Below, one piece after another: positions 54,923 to 64,000 of a stretch of 64,000 bases of DNA. Each line of letters begins with the position of its first letter. The first letter of the stretch is position 1. Origin of the DNA: JAPOXR01 sp965221935 (GTDB lineage: Bacteria > Pseudomonadota > Alphaproteobacteria > Rhodobacterales > Rhodobacteraceae); the NCBI GenBank assembly GCA_965221935.1, contig CBDCSZ010000063.1, positions 124,001 to 188,000 of the forward strand. Reading direction: 5' to 3'. The notes under the pieces were generated by a model, which saw only the letters and a list, made by a program, of their open reading frames with translations, had not been told where the DNA came from and did no database searches. Made by a program: the position numbers and the translations under genes.

Positions 54923-56122
54923 TCACACCCCCCAGCGCCAAAATTCGCCGCCAGACTTTCGCCTTTCCTGGCAGACTACCATGCGATGCACTTCATCCGC
55001 GCCATCCACAAGGCGCGCCTGCGGAGCATATCGATACACCCATTCCAAGATTGTGTCCCTCGAATAACCTCGTGCGCCGCATATCTGAATGCAATCCCGC
55101 GCAGTTCGATTGAGCGTTTCCGCGACGTGAATTTTGGCCATCGAAATTGAGGCCTTGGCGCGTTCGCCCTGATCAAGCAACCACGCAGCGCGCATCGTCA
55201 ACAAACGTCCGACCTCGATTTCGTGGGCCAACGTACCCAGTTTGATTTGAATCGATTCCCGGTCCGCAAGGCGCACGCCGAATCCCATGCGCTTGGAAGC
55301 ATAGTCTTCTGCAATTTCCACACATCTGCGCGCCAATCCCAGCCATCGCATGCAATGCGTCAGCCTCGCAGGGCCCAGACGGATTTGCGTGATGCGAAGA
55401 CCGTCGCCGAGTGCCAGCAACCGATTCGAGTCGTCGATCTCAAGTCCGTCGAATTCCAGTTCGCAATGACCGCCGTGCTCTTCCGGACCCATGATCGGGA
55501 CACGCCGCACCAAGTTCCAGCCGGGTTGGCCCGCATCGTACAGGAAAGCAGTCAAGCCCCTCCGGGGATCTTCCCCCGTCCGCGCGACAAGAATGAAACG
55601 CTCGGCGCCACCCGCTCCCGTGATGAACCACTTCCTGCCGCGAACAATCCATTGGTCTCCCATTCGTTCTGCCCGCGTGCGCATCATGGTCGGATCGGAA
55701 CCGGAACCGGGATGCGGTTCGGTCATCGCGAAGGCAGACCGCATCCGGCCGTCAACCACCGGCCGCAGCCACCAGTCGCGCTGGCGTTCGGTTCCAACCT
55801 GGGAAAGCAGCCGCATGTTGCCGTCTTCCGGCGCGGCGGCGTTGAAGCAGCATGGGCCGAAAATGGAGCGGTTCATCTCCTCGTATGAAGCAGCAATGCT
55901 TACAAAGCTGTGGCCCAGCCCTCCTTCTTCGCGCGGTACGCCCGGCGCCCACATGCCTTCGGCCTTGACCTTCTCCCGCACATGGTCGCGAATATCGCTG
56001 CGAATGTTCTGGTGTTCATCGTAGTTCTCGGGATTGGCCTCCAACGGAAGAATTTCTTCCGCGACGAAATCCCGGACCCTTTTTCGGAAGGATTCCGTTT
56101 CTGCGGTTAGCCCGAAGTCCAA
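54923..56122 (-). CDS. Acyl-CoA dehydrogenase
   Basis: The 399-residue flavoenzyme has N-terminal helices (DFGLTAETESFRKRVRDFVA), the FAD-contacting middle region RSAFAMTEPHPGSGSDPTMM and WFITGAGGAERFILVARTGE, and the C-terminal helical bundle with QICGARGYSRDTILEWVYR and the FAD-site YAPQARLVDGADEVHRMVV. It oxidises a (possibly branched or long-chain) acyl-CoA to the enoyl-CoA, passing electrons to ETF. The thiolase next to it is a pseudogene, so the pathway here may be incomplete. Confidence 0.92.
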   Translation of the reverse strand: MDFGLTAETESFRKRVRDFVAEEILPLEANPENYDEHQNIRSDIRDHVREKVKAEGMWAPGVPREEGGLGHSFVSIAASYEEMNRSIFGPCCFNAAAPEDGNMRLLSQVGTERQRDWWLRPVVDGRMRSAFAMTEPHPGSGSDPTMMRTRAERMGDQWIVRGRKWFITGAGGAERFILVARTGEDPRRGLTAFLYDAGQPGWNLVRRVPIMGPEEHGGHCELEFDGLEIDDSNRLLALGDGLRITQIRLGPARLTHCMRWLGLARRCVEIAEDYASKRMGFGVRLADRESIQIKLGTLAHEIEVGRLLTMRAAWLLDQGERAKASISMAKIHVAETLNRTARDCIQICGARGYSRDTILEWVYRYAPQARLVDGADEVHRMVVCQERRKSGGEFWRWGV

Positions 56123-56401
56123 ACCTCCCCCTCCCCTCCTATGGCTGTTCCCGACTGTTCAAGACATCCATTTGCAGTTCCGAAGCGAGCAGAGTGCTCT
56201 CTTCAACGTGACCGCAGAGCGTTTCGTGCAAAAACCCCTTCCTGTCAAGAGCACGCATTCCACAGATTTCTGCGCCAGTGATCGCGCACCAAACTGGGCT
56301 TGGAGATGGTTCTCGCAAATGCACTCCGCGAGATCGACATGCCCGCAAACCCGGGTTCGAAAGCCGACTGGCTTGCGAATCCGCAATCGAATTCAATGGA
56401 A

Positions 56402-57379
56402 TTAACGCCAGAGACGATCCTTCAACTGATCTTCCATACCAGTGTACAGGTGAGCAACTTGCTCGCCATACCCATTGAAAATCTGTGTGGGAATTCGCTC
56501 TCCGCTGCCCATGACCTTTTCGCTTGCCTGACTCCATCGAGGGTGATCCACTCTCGGGTTCACATTCGCCCAGAATCCGTATTCCTTGTACGCCAGATCT
56601 TCCCAGAAGCTGACGGGCTGCTCCTCCACAAAACTGACACGCACGATGGACTTGATCGACTTGAAGCCGTATTTCCACGGAAGATGCAGTCGCATCGGCG
56701 CGCCGAATTGCTTGGCCAGCACCTTTCCATAGGCACCGGTTACCATGAAGGCCAACTCGTTCGCCGCCTCTTCGATGGTAACACCCTCGACATACGGCCA
56801 AGGATACCAAACCTGCTTTTGCCCGGGGGCGACATCGCGATTCAAGAATGTCTCGAAGCGGACATACCGCGCGCCCGACAAGGGCTTTGACATTTCGACA
56901 AGGTCCCGGAGCGGGAATCCGATCCAGGGAACAACGATGGACCACGCTTCAACGCAACGATGGCGATAGATGCGCTCCTCGACGGAAACCTGCTTGAGGA
57001 TATCATCCATCGAAAGTTTCATCGGGCTTTCGACGAGTCCGTCGATCTCGACGGTCCATCCCTCGGTTTCAAGCCTCTGCGCATCCTCATAAATCCGTTT
57101 GTGCGAGCCAAACTCGTAGAAATTGTTGTATGTGGACGCCACCTCCTCGTCGGTGAGGGGCCGGCCCGCGTCCATATACGCCGGATTGATCGGAGGCTTG
57201 GGCGTGTAAGCGTCCCCCGGAATTGCTGCTGCCGCCACTCTGGCGCCCGCAATGCCTAGCGCCGCCACGCCGCCAAGGGCGGCGGAGCCCGCGATGAACC
57301 GGCGACGGTTCAGGAAGAAATGCTCCGGAGTGACCTGGCTCTCCGGGATCGCCCACGCGGGCCTGCGAAGTATATGCAT
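56402..57379 (-). CDS. msrP: MsrP (YedY) periplasmic methionine sulfoxide reductase, catalytic subunit
   Basis: This 325-residue protein carries a Tat signal (NRRRFIAGSAALGGVAALGI). The sulfite-oxidase-like fold holds a molybdopterin cofactor with the Mo-ligand Cys in IYRHRCVEAWSIVVPWIGFP. FGAPMRLHLPWKYGFKSIKS and RWSQASEKVMGSGERIPTQI are typical of MsrP. It repairs oxidised methionine in periplasmic proteins. Its membrane heme partner msrQ, usually adjacent, is not present in the 279 bp downstream or on the upstream side. Confidence 0.95.
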   Translation of the reverse strand: MHILRRPAWAIPESQVTPEHFFLNRRRFIAGSAALGGVAALGIAGARVAAAAIPGDAYTPKPPINPAYMDAGRPLTDEEVASTYNNFYEFGSHKRIYEDAQRLETEGWTVEIDGLVESPMKLSMDDILKQVSVEERIYRHRCVEAWSIVVPWIGFPLRDLVEMSKPLSGARYVRFETFLNRDVAPGQKQVWYPWPYVEGVTIEEAANELAFMVTGAYGKVLAKQFGAPMRLHLPWKYGFKSIKSIVRVSFVEEQPVSFWEDLAYKEYGFWANVNPRVDHPRWSQASEKVMGSGERIPTQIFNGYGEQVAHLYTGMEDQLKDRLWR

Positions 57380-57472
57380 GTCGCTTTCTCCAATCCGGTC
57401 GACTGCTTCGATTTGCCGGGTGAATTTCGTTACAGAATATGGCTGAATTCCGACAGCCGCCCTTTCGAATGC

Positions 57473-58387
57473 CTATTGCTGCGACCCGGGTTTCACGAAA
57501 CACTCCTCAGATATTCCCTGCAGGTACAGTGCCGCGTCCAGATTCGAAAAATCCAGCCATGCGGTGGCGGCAGCGCGCAACAACGGTTTCCCTCGCCACG
57601 CGACCCCGAGCCCTGCCGCACGCACCATGTCCGCGTCATTGGCACCGTCCCCGATCGCCAGCGTCTCTTCTTTGGCGATTCCGAGCGACCGGCATAGTTC
57701 CTTCAGAATTCCAAGCTTGTCGCTCCGGTCCAGTATCGGCGGAACGAGGCCACCGCTCAGTACGCCATCCTTGATCTCAAGGGTGTTTGCCCGGAATTCC
57801 GAGAACCCGGCTTGTTCGGCGACGCGCTCCGCAAAATAGGTATAGCCTCCTGAAACCAGTGCACATTTTGCGCCTCTTTCACGCATGGTCCGGACTAGCG
57901 TGGCCGCCCCGGGATTGAGCCGGATCCGCTCGTTCCAGATGGCTTCGAGTTCTCCCACTGGCAGCCCGCGGCAGAGCGCCAACCGTTCCTTGACGGACTC
58001 CGGGAAGGGCATCTCCCCCCGCATGGCTCGTGCGGTAATGGCGGCGACCTCGTCGCCGACACCTGCGCGTCGCGCAACTTCGTCGATGCATTCGACGGGA
58101 ATGATCGTGGAATCCATATCGGCGAGCATGAGACGCTTCTCGCGCCTCCGCCGCGCGATGATGTTGGCGTCCACCGCCAATCGGGACATTGCAAGCCGCA
58201 CGTCGGCAAGAGCATTCGGAGACCGCGCACGCAGCTCGAACTCCGCCCCCGACTTTCCCAGCCGGCGCATCGCACCCAACGATACGTTTGATCCCTGCTC
58301 CGTACTTCGCAGGACGCGTTCTGCTTCAGGCGAAATGGCGTCGGCGGATGTGAGTACGAGAACTTCCCGTTCGCAGGCTTCCGGCAT
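57473..58387 (-). CDS. serB: Phosphoserine phosphatase
   Basis: The 304-residue HAD enzyme has motif I LMLADMDSTIIPVECIDEVA (catalytic Asp), motif II LVSGGYTYFAERVAEQAGF, and motif III/IV SDKLGILKEL with IGDGANDADMVRAAGLGVAW. The N-terminal ~90 residues are a degenerate ACT-like region. It makes serine from phosphoserine (EC 3.1.3.3). Confidence 0.95.
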   Translation of the reverse strand: MPEACEREVLVLTSADAISPEAERVLRSTEQGSNVSLGAMRRLGKSGAEFELRARSPNALADVRLAMSRLAVDANIIARRRREKRLMLADMDSTIIPVECIDEVARRAGVGDEVAAITARAMRGEMPFPESVKERLALCRGLPVGELEAIWNERIRLNPGAATLVRTMRERGAKCALVSGGYTYFAERVAEQAGFSEFRANTLEIKDGVLSGGLVPPILDRSDKLGILKELCRSLGIAKEETLAIGDGANDADMVRAAGLGVAWRGKPLLRAAATAWLDFSNLDAALYLQGISEECFVKPGSQQ

Positions 58388-58405
58388 ACCGGCGCCCTCG
58401 TGCGG

Positions 58406-59787
58406 TCACACTGCGGGCCTGCCGATATCGGCGGGCTGGGTGGATTCCAATTCTTCCGCGATCAAGAACGCGAGTTCAAGCGCCTGGGACTGATTCAGAC
58501 GCGGGTCGCACGCGGTATGGTACCGGTCCGAAAGATCCTCTTCCGTGAGATCCTGATCGCCCCCAATGCACTCGGTCACGTCCTGCCCGGTCATTTCAAA
58601 ATGCACGCCGCCTGCATAGGTACCCTCGCTCCTGTGGACCCCGAAGAACTGGTGAACTTCCGCGAGGATCTGACTGAACGGTCGTGTCTTGTATCCGTTC
58701 GAGGACTTGATCGTGTTCCCATGCATGGGATCGCAGCACCAAACAACGGAGCGGCCTTCCTTCTCCACCGCACGCACCAGCGGCCCAAGGAATTTCGTCA
58801 CGTTACCCGCGCCATACCGCGCGATCAGAGTGAGCCGGCCGGGTTGATTCTCGGGATTCAGGATATCAATGCAGCTGCAATAGCTCATCCCCGACTGCAA
58901 GGACGGACCACACTTGATGCCGAGCGGGTTCAAAACGCCCCGACAGAATTTCCACATGTGCGCCATCCGGTTGCCGCGTTCGGTCTCCGATCCAGATCAT
59001 GTGCCCGGATCCCGCGACGGTTCCCCCGCTTAAGGCATCGCGCCGAACGAGCGGTTCTTCGAATTGCAGCAAGAGCGCCTCGTGGGAAGTGTAGAATTCG
59101 ACGTGCCGCAGCGCCCGCGCATTTTCCGGGCTGACATTGCATGCCCGCATGAATTCCAGCGAATCCGATATCCGCTGCGCAATAGACTCATAACGGGATG
59201 ATTCGTTCGCCGCTCTGGCGAATCCCAGATTCCAGCGGGTGACATTCCGAAGATCGGCCAATCCGCCGGTGGCGAAGGCCCGGAGCAAATTCAATGTCGC
59301 GGCAGACTGAAGGTAAGCATCCAGCATTCTGTTCCGGCCGCAGCATCCGTGCGGACTCGTTGAATTCGATCGAGTTGACGCTGTCGCCCCGATACGACGG
59401 GAGTTCCACCCCGTCGCGGACCTCGGTGGGCGATGAGCGGGGCTTCGCGAACTGGCCCGCCATGCGCCCTACCTTGATGACCGGTTTCTTGGCGCCAAAC
59501 GTCAGCACCACCGCCATCTGCAGCAGCACGCGAAACGTATCGCGTATGTTGTTGGCGGAAAACTCCGAGAAGCTCTCCGCACAATCCCCGCCCTGAAGCA
59601 TGAAGGCGTCCCCGCTGGCGACCTCGGCCAGACGTTCTTTCAGCTTCAGCGCTTCGCCCGCGAATATGAGGGGAGGAAATCTGCGAAGACGCTCTTCGAC
59701 AACTTCCAGCGCTTTGGAATCCGGGTATTCCGGCAACTGCTTCGCAGGTTTGACGCGCCAACTATCCCGCGACCAATTCAGGTCCAT
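58406..59787 (-). pseudogene. Class II DAHP synthase, several single-base frameshifts
   Basis: The start MDLNWSRDSWRVKPAKQLPE (ATG 59787) leads into FMLQGGDCAESFSEF and AGQFAKPRSSP. An extra base near 59331 moves to MLDAYLQSAATLNLLRAF, and another near 58955 to LNPLGIKCGPS. A compensating -1/+1 pair follows near 58880-58900. The last frame holds WCCDPMHGNTI, GGVHFEMTGQDVTEC and TACDPRLNQSQALELAF, so all metal and substrate residues are conserved. The corrected protein is about 459 residues, the normal length. It condenses PEP and erythrose 4-phosphate, the first step to aromatic amino acids. Good conservation suggests sequencing errors rather than decay. Confidence 0.85.
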
Positions 59788-60054
59788 CTTGCGTACTCCA
59801 TCTTGCGGATGTGGCAAGCATATAGCGAACTGTGCGCATTGCTTCCAGCCACAGGCGCAGCAGACTTCGCGCGCTCGGACTGCCGAGTCACCAGTTCTTC
59901 GATTTCCCGCTCGCCAAATCTCGAAATTCACCGGAGCGGAAATCACCGCAATCCCGGGTGGACTCAAACGATTGAATTCGGGGGCGGCGCTCCCTAGATT
60001 TTCGTTCCAACGGCAGGTATTCAGCCAATTCCGCAAGCCCGTAGATTTTCCACG

Positions 60055-61140
60055 GTGATTCGCAACGCGGGCGGGAACGCAGGAGCAAATCGCTCGATGG
60101 GCACAAATTTCTCGACCAAGCAGTTCGAACCGCACTCCTCGCAAGTTGCCTCGGTCCCGCGCAGAGTTGCATTTTACCTTGCGCCGAGTCTTTCGATGAT
60201 CGCCTTCTCATCCGCACTCGAGCCACTGCGAATTGCGAATCGCCTGTCCCGGAAAAATCTCTATGAATGGAGTCTGCACTCTGAAACAGGCGCATCCGTG
60301 CGCTGTTCGAACGGCGTGGAGATCGCCGTTGACGCGGGTCTCGTGGATCTTCCAAACCGCGTCCTGTTGCTCGTCTGTAGTGGAATCGACGTCAAGCTGG
60401 CGTCCACCCGCCCGCTGGTCAGCTGGCTTCGCAAGCATGACCGGCACGGTGTCGCAATCGGCGCCTTTTGTACGGGCTCCTACATTCTTGCTCACGCTCG
60501 ACTTCTTGATGGCCGCCGATGCACGATTCACTGGGAAAGTCTGCCGGCGGTCAGGGAAGAGTTTCCCGATTTGCAGTTCAGCAGTCATGTCTATGAGATT
60601 GACGGTAACCGCTATACCTGCGCTGGCGGCACGGCCGCATCCGACATGATGCTCCGAATCATTGCCGATGATCATGGCCCGGAATTATCGGGTCATGTGG
60701 CCGAGCAAATCCTGTACGCCGCGCGCGGCCCGCAGGAGGAACAAAGGCTTTCCATTCCCGGACGATTTGGCGTGCGGCATCCGCGACTCGTGTCGATCAT
60801 CCGCGTCATGGAGTCCAATCTTGAAGAACCGATCCGACCCTGGGAACTCGCTGCGCAGGCTGGAATTTCCACCCGACAGCTTGAGCGACTCTTTCGCCGC
60901 TACCTTAATCAGTCGCCAAAACGCTACTATATGGAATTGAGATTGAAGCGAGCCCGCAGCTTGTTGTTGCAAACCGAAATGTCGGTCACGAACGTAGCCC
61001 TTTCATGCGGATTTGAATCGCCCTCGCATTTTTCGAAGTGTTACCGGAGACACTTCCAACGAACGCCGTACCGCGACCGCGGCGCTCCGGAGGCCGCTTT
61101 CGCCGGGAAACACCGTGTGGAGACTGCCGAAAGCCATTGA
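60055..61140 (+). CDS. GlxA-family AraC-type transcriptional regulator (DJ-1/PfpI plus HTH)
   Basis: The 361-residue protein has an N-terminal DJ-1/PfpI-like domain (RRVAFYLAPSLSMIAFSSAL; GAFCTGSYILAHARLLDGRR) and a C-terminal AraC helix-turn-helix pair (ELAAQAGISTRQLERLFRRY; SVTNVALSCGFESPSHFSKC). This is the GlxA/GbdR/CdhR layout, often linked to choline, carnitine or betaine use, but no such genes are nearby. The start may be GTG 60055 or ATG 60097; the region between is not conserved. Confidence 0.9.
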   Translation: MIRNAGGNAGANRSMGTNFSTKQFEPHSSQVASVPRRVAFYLAPSLSMIAFSSALEPLRIANRLSRKNLYEWSLHSETGASVRCSNGVEIAVDAGLVDLPNRVLLLVCSGIDVKLASTRPLVSWLRKHDRHGVAIGAFCTGSYILAHARLLDGRRCTIHWESLPAVREEFPDLQFSSHVYEIDGNRYTCAGGTAASDMMLRIIADDHGPELSGHVAEQILYAARGPQEEQRLSIPGRFGVRHPRLVSIIRVMESNLEEPIRPWELAAQAGISTRQLERLFRRYLNQSPKRYYMELRLKRARSLLLQTEMSVTNVALSCGFESPSHFSKCYRRHFQRTPYRDRGAPEAAFAGKHRVETAESH

Positions 61141-61161
61141 TCCGTGGAGTTGCATTGTCTG

Positions 61162-62172
61162 ATGGCGCCCCGAACACACGCATCGTACCCCGCTACCCGT
61201 ACCCGTCGACTTCGCAGCGCACCCTGGATACGCGCGCTGGTGCGGGAATCCGCATTGGCCCCGGGAAATTTTATCTGGCCGATTTTCCTGGTCGATGGCG
61301 AGAATCGGATTGAACCGGTCGAGTCCATGCCGGGAGTGGAGCGGATGAGCATCGACGTGGCACTTCCACGCATTGCCGAGGCGACAGGACTTGGAATTCC
61401 CGCCGTGGCGCTGTTTCCCAATGTGGAGGAAAGTCTCAGAACGCTGGACTGCAGGGAAGCGTGGAACCCAGAAAACCTGGTCTGCCGGGCGACCCGGAGG
61501 ATCAAGTCCGAGATTCCGGAAATCGGAATCATGCAAGATGTCGCGCTCGACCCCTACAATCTCACCGGTCACGATGGCCTGGTTCGCGACGGAGTTGTAT
61601 TGAACGACGAGTCCGTGGAAGCGTTGGTTCGCCAGGCACTTTGCCAGGCGGAAGCCGGAACGGACATCATCGGCCCATCCGACATGATGGATGGGCGCAT
61701 TGGCGCCATCCGTTCCGCCCTAGAAAACGCGGGCTACCCCGACACGCTAATCCTTTCCTATTCGGCCAAGTACGCTTCCACCCTCTATGGTCCGTTCCGC
61801 GATGCCGCCGGCAGCGGCGCCCATCTGAAGGGCGACAAGCGGACTTACCAAATGGACGAGGCGAATGCCGAGGAAGCGCTTCGCGAGGTCGCCCTGGATA
61901 TCTCTGAGGGAGCCGACATGGTGATGGTGAAGCCCGGCGGATTCTACCTGGATGTTTGCCGGCAGGTGAAGGACGCGTTTGGCTATCCGACCTTCGCCTA
62001 TCAGGTTTCTGGCGAGTACTCCATGATTAGCGCGGCCGGTCGAGCGGGTTGGATTGACGGGCAGGCCGCCATGATGGAGAGCCTGATCGCTTTCAGGAGA
62101 GCGGGGTGCGACGGTGTCTTGAGCTATTTCGCGGTGCAGGCCGCACGGGAACTGCACAAGAACCGGAATTGA
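61162..62172 (+). CDS. hemB: Delta-aminolevulinic acid dehydratase (porphobilinogen synthase)
   Basis: From ATG 61162 the protein has 336 residues. The two active-site lysines are in ILSYSAKYASTLYGPF and DMVMVKPGGFYLDVCR. The zinc-binding cysteine triad is replaced: the segment reads LTGHDGLVRDGVVLNDES, the metal-independent or Mg-type seen in many alphaproteobacteria. It makes porphobilinogen for heme synthesis (EC 4.2.1.24). GTG 61144 is an alternative start. The gene begins 21 bp after the GlxA-type gene and converges on hemH. Confidence 0.96.
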   Translation: MAPRTHASYPATRTRRLRSAPWIRALVRESALAPGNFIWPIFLVDGENRIEPVESMPGVERMSIDVALPRIAEATGLGIPAVALFPNVEESLRTLDCREAWNPENLVCRATRRIKSEIPEIGIMQDVALDPYNLTGHDGLVRDGVVLNDESVEALVRQALCQAEAGTDIIGPSDMMDGRIGAIRSALENAGYPDTLILSYSAKYASTLYGPFRDAAGSGAHLKGDKRTYQMDEANAEEALREVALDISEGADMVMVKPGGFYLDVCRQVKDAFGYPTFAYQVSGEYSMISAAGRAGWIDGQAAMMESLIAFRRAGCDGVLSYFAVQAARELHKNRN

Positions 62173-62655
62173 AGGAAATCATGTTTGAGGATGATGTGTA
62201 TGTGTTGGGCGAGAGCCCAAACCCGCTATCGATCTAGTCCGGACAACTGCACGCGTGGTTGACCGAAAGAAGGTCCCGAGTCCGATTGGCTCAAGACGAG
62301 CGGAGACCGGCGTTGGAGCACCGTAAACTCGCTGTTCGCCGACGCGCTGCAACGTCCAACAGTACCGTTGGAGTCTGACTTGGAATGATGAGGGAGTCTT
62401 CTGCAACGCCAGCCCTGCCGGTCGTCGCGATGCTGAACTCCGCACATCATCCTCAATTGATGCCACCGGCCTGCTGCAGCAGCAAAGACTGCGGCGTTGC
62501 GTTCGCTTCGGTTTCCTGGCGACGGCGGAAATTCCGACATGGATCGAAATTCAATTCCGGCTTGCTCGAGGAAAAGGAGTGAGTTCCTGCACCGGTCGCA
62601 CGCACGCACTGGCGGATCCTCTTTCGGAACAAGCACCTTGCAGCGGTGCCCAGGC
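62173..62655. other. Gene-free stretch between convergent hemB and hemH
   Basis: No frame with domain character is visible on either strand. The length (483 bp) is unusual between two convergent housekeeping genes and may be decayed sequence. Confidence 0.45.
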
Positions 62656-63741
62656 CTACAGCCATCCCGCCAGCTCCCGTTCGACTATGCCCGCGAGCAT
62701 CCGGATGTGCGCAGGTTCTGCATTCAGGCAAGGGATATAGGTAAATTTCTTTCCTCCGGATTTGAGGAATGCGTCCCGAATCTCGCTCTCGATTTCCTCC
62801 AAGGTTTCGAGGCAATCCGCAGAGAAGCCCGGCGCAAGAACTGCCACATCCCGAACCCCCTCCCGCGCCAAGCCTGCAATTCGCTCCACCGTGTAAGGCT
62901 GCAACCACTCCTCCCTCCCGAACCGGGACTGAAATGTAGTTTCAATCCGAGGCGCCCGATCCTGCAATCGTTCTCCCACTAGACGGGAGGTTTTCATGCA
63001 GTGGCAGTGATAGGGGTCCCCCGCCTCCAGGTATCGCTTCGGCAAGCCGTGGTATGAAGCGACCAACACTTCCGGCGGACCACCTCGTTCGGAGAAATGC
63101 GCCCGTATCGAGCCAACCAGTGCGTTGATATATTCCGAATACTCAAAATAGGCCGGCACGGTTCGAACTGCCGGCTGCCATCGGAGGCGCATCAGCGCCC
63201 GAAATACCTGATCGTAGGCGGTCGCGGTGGTCGGAGCCGAAAATTGTGGATAAAGCGCAAAGCACAACAGCCTGTCGCAACCTTGCACACGCAGATTTCG
63301 AATTTGCGATTCTATCGACGGTTTGCCGTACCGCATGGCGAATTCCACAAGGATCCCGGACCCGCCCCTCTTCTCAAGTTCCGCGACAAGCCCCGCTGTT
63401 TGCTCGCGTGTAATCGTCAGCAAGGGAGATTCGTCTCTTTCCATATTCCAGATATGCCGATACGCCTTCCCGGACCGGAATGGGCGAAGCACAAGAATGA
63501 TGCATTGAAGAAGCAGCCACCAAACCCAACGGGGCGGCGGCGGCTCGATGACCCTCCGGTCCCACAGGAACTCCCGCAGGTATCGGCGCATCGACCAGTA
63601 GTCGGTGGCGTCTGGAGTGCCGAGATTGAGCAGAAGCAAGCCGGTCCGGGACGGCGGAACGGGCGGATGTCCGGCCGGCGCATCGGGAAGGGGGCGAAAT
63701 TGGCTTCTCGCAATCATGTCAGACACTCCATACGTCGTCAT
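62656..63741 (-). CDS. hemH: Ferrochelatase
   Basis: The 361-residue protein starts with a variable leader, then SRTGLLLLNLGTPDATDYWS, the family N-terminus. The catalytic His is in LVASYHGLPKRYLEAGDPYH, and the metal-path acidic residues are in VLAPGFSADCLETLEEIESE. LCFALYPQFSAPTTATAYDQ is the conserved porphyrin-contact segment. It inserts ferrous iron into protoporphyrin IX (EC 4.99.1.9). With hemB nearby, two steps of heme synthesis are close together. Start could be 63741 or a Met 8 residues later. Confidence 0.95.
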   Translation of the reverse strand: MTTYGVSDMIARSQFRPLPDAPAGHPPVPPSRTGLLLLNLGTPDATDYWSMRRYLREFLWDRRVIEPPPPRWVWWLLLQCIILVLRPFRSGKAYRHIWNMERDESPLLTITREQTAGLVAELEKRGGSGILVEFAMRYGKPSIESQIRNLRVQGCDRLLCFALYPQFSAPTTATAYDQVFRALMRLRWQPAVRTVPAYFEYSEYINALVGSIRAHFSERGGPPEVLVASYHGLPKRYLEAGDPYHCHCMKTSRLVGERLQDRAPRIETTFQSRFGREEWLQPYTVERIAGLAREGVRDVAVLAPGFSADCLETLEEIESEIRDAFLKSGGKKFTYIPCLNAEPAHIRMLAGIVERELAGWL

Positions 63742-63822
63742 GTTACGTGTTCATGATACGTCTTCATGTTTCGTTCCCCGCACAACCGAACCCCAAGGGA
63801 AACCCGACGCCTTCAGCAGATT

Positions 63823-64000
63823 TCAATCGCCGAGCGGGATTTCGCGCGTACCGAGCGCTTCCGCCAAGCTTGACACGGCCGAACCCGGTCTCAACGGTTG
63901 CGGTTGGCTCCTGTGCGGCGCCCATCCCGTCAAATAGATGATTTCGAAGGTAGCGAGCACGCCGCCGCCTTCCCCCGCATGTTCCGCGCCATAAATCTCG
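63823..64000 (-). CDS. SAM-dependent methyltransferase, C-terminal end (gene continues beyond the window)
   Basis: The last ~58 codons read in from the right edge: EIYGAEHAGEGGGVLATFEI, IYLTGWAPHRSQPQPLRPGS, ending GTREIPLGD with TGA at 63823-63825. The 'TFEIIYLTGWAPHxSQ' tail is typical of BioC-like methyltransferases of alphaproteobacteria. The catalytic part lies outside the window. Confidence 0.7.
   Translation of the reverse strand, partial: EIYGAEHAGEGGGVLATFEIIYLTGWAPHRSQPQPLRPGSAVSSLAEALGTREIPLGD

Overview
The window reads as alphaproteobacterial DNA. Support comes from the glyQ-glyS-ppdK run, the yfgM/bamB/der block, a HemB without the cysteine zinc site, a plant-type (class II) DAHP synthase and an initiator tRNA with encoded CCA. 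I cannot place it below class level. The number of mobile-element relics, plus genes broken by small indels or by active-site substitutions, suggests either a genome losing genes or a draft assembly with leftover indels. Both seem to apply, because some broken genes are otherwise perfectly conserved and others are truly decayed.

Positions 1-32,200 are accessory. (a) 1-2,994: the tail of a transposase gene, then an IS4/Tn5-like element whose transposase carries an N-terminal DruA-type (DUF4338) domain. (b) 2,988-13,298: a divergent sugar uptake and catabolism locus. On the minus strand are an ABC ATPase, a GntR regulator, a Gfo/Idh/MocA dehydrogenase, a TIM-barrel isomerase/epimerase, a SIS phosphosugar protein and a ROK kinase. 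On the plus strand are a solute-binding protein, two permeases and a second dehydrogenase. A perfect 11-bp inverted repeat lies between the two divergent units. (c) 13,722-20,591: nested Tn3-family transposons. An older copy (resolvase plus truncated tnpA) was entered by a second Tn3 unit with 38-bp ends, whose own tnpA is broken by a 5-bp duplication; a large serine recombinase relic follows. (d) 20,863-24,256: uxuB and a frameshifted uxuA (fructuronate/mannonate pathway), with their GntR regulator decayed and split by a 227-bp MITE. (e) 24,480-27,044: an IS21-type relic with 22-bp repeats at both ends, and an AAA-ATPase gene fragment split by an intact IS5/IS427 element. (f) 27,085-31,907: a yhaN/yhaO-like (SbcC/SbcD-type) ATPase-nuclease pair, then an IS256 relic.

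An initiator tRNA-Met (32,395-32,471, minus) marks the change to a housekeeping region: PAP2 phosphatase, threonine aldolase, EamA exporter, ppdK-glyS-glyQ, an iron-type ABC permease, cvpA, an SDR, der-bamB-yfgM, a 5'-nucleotidase-like protein, yggT, argG, rhodanese, a thiolase pseudogene, acyl-CoA dehydrogenase, msrP, serB, a frameshifted class II DAHP synthase, a GlxA-type regulator, hemB, hemH, and the end of a methyltransferase gene at the right edge.

The observations most worth a second look are the DruA-Tn5 transposase fusion with a catalytic Asp-to-Gly change, a PPDK whose ATP-grasp half is degenerate while its PEP half is intact, the uncharacterised sugar locus with its symmetric operator, and a hairpin that covers the ribosome-binding site of the first permease gene.
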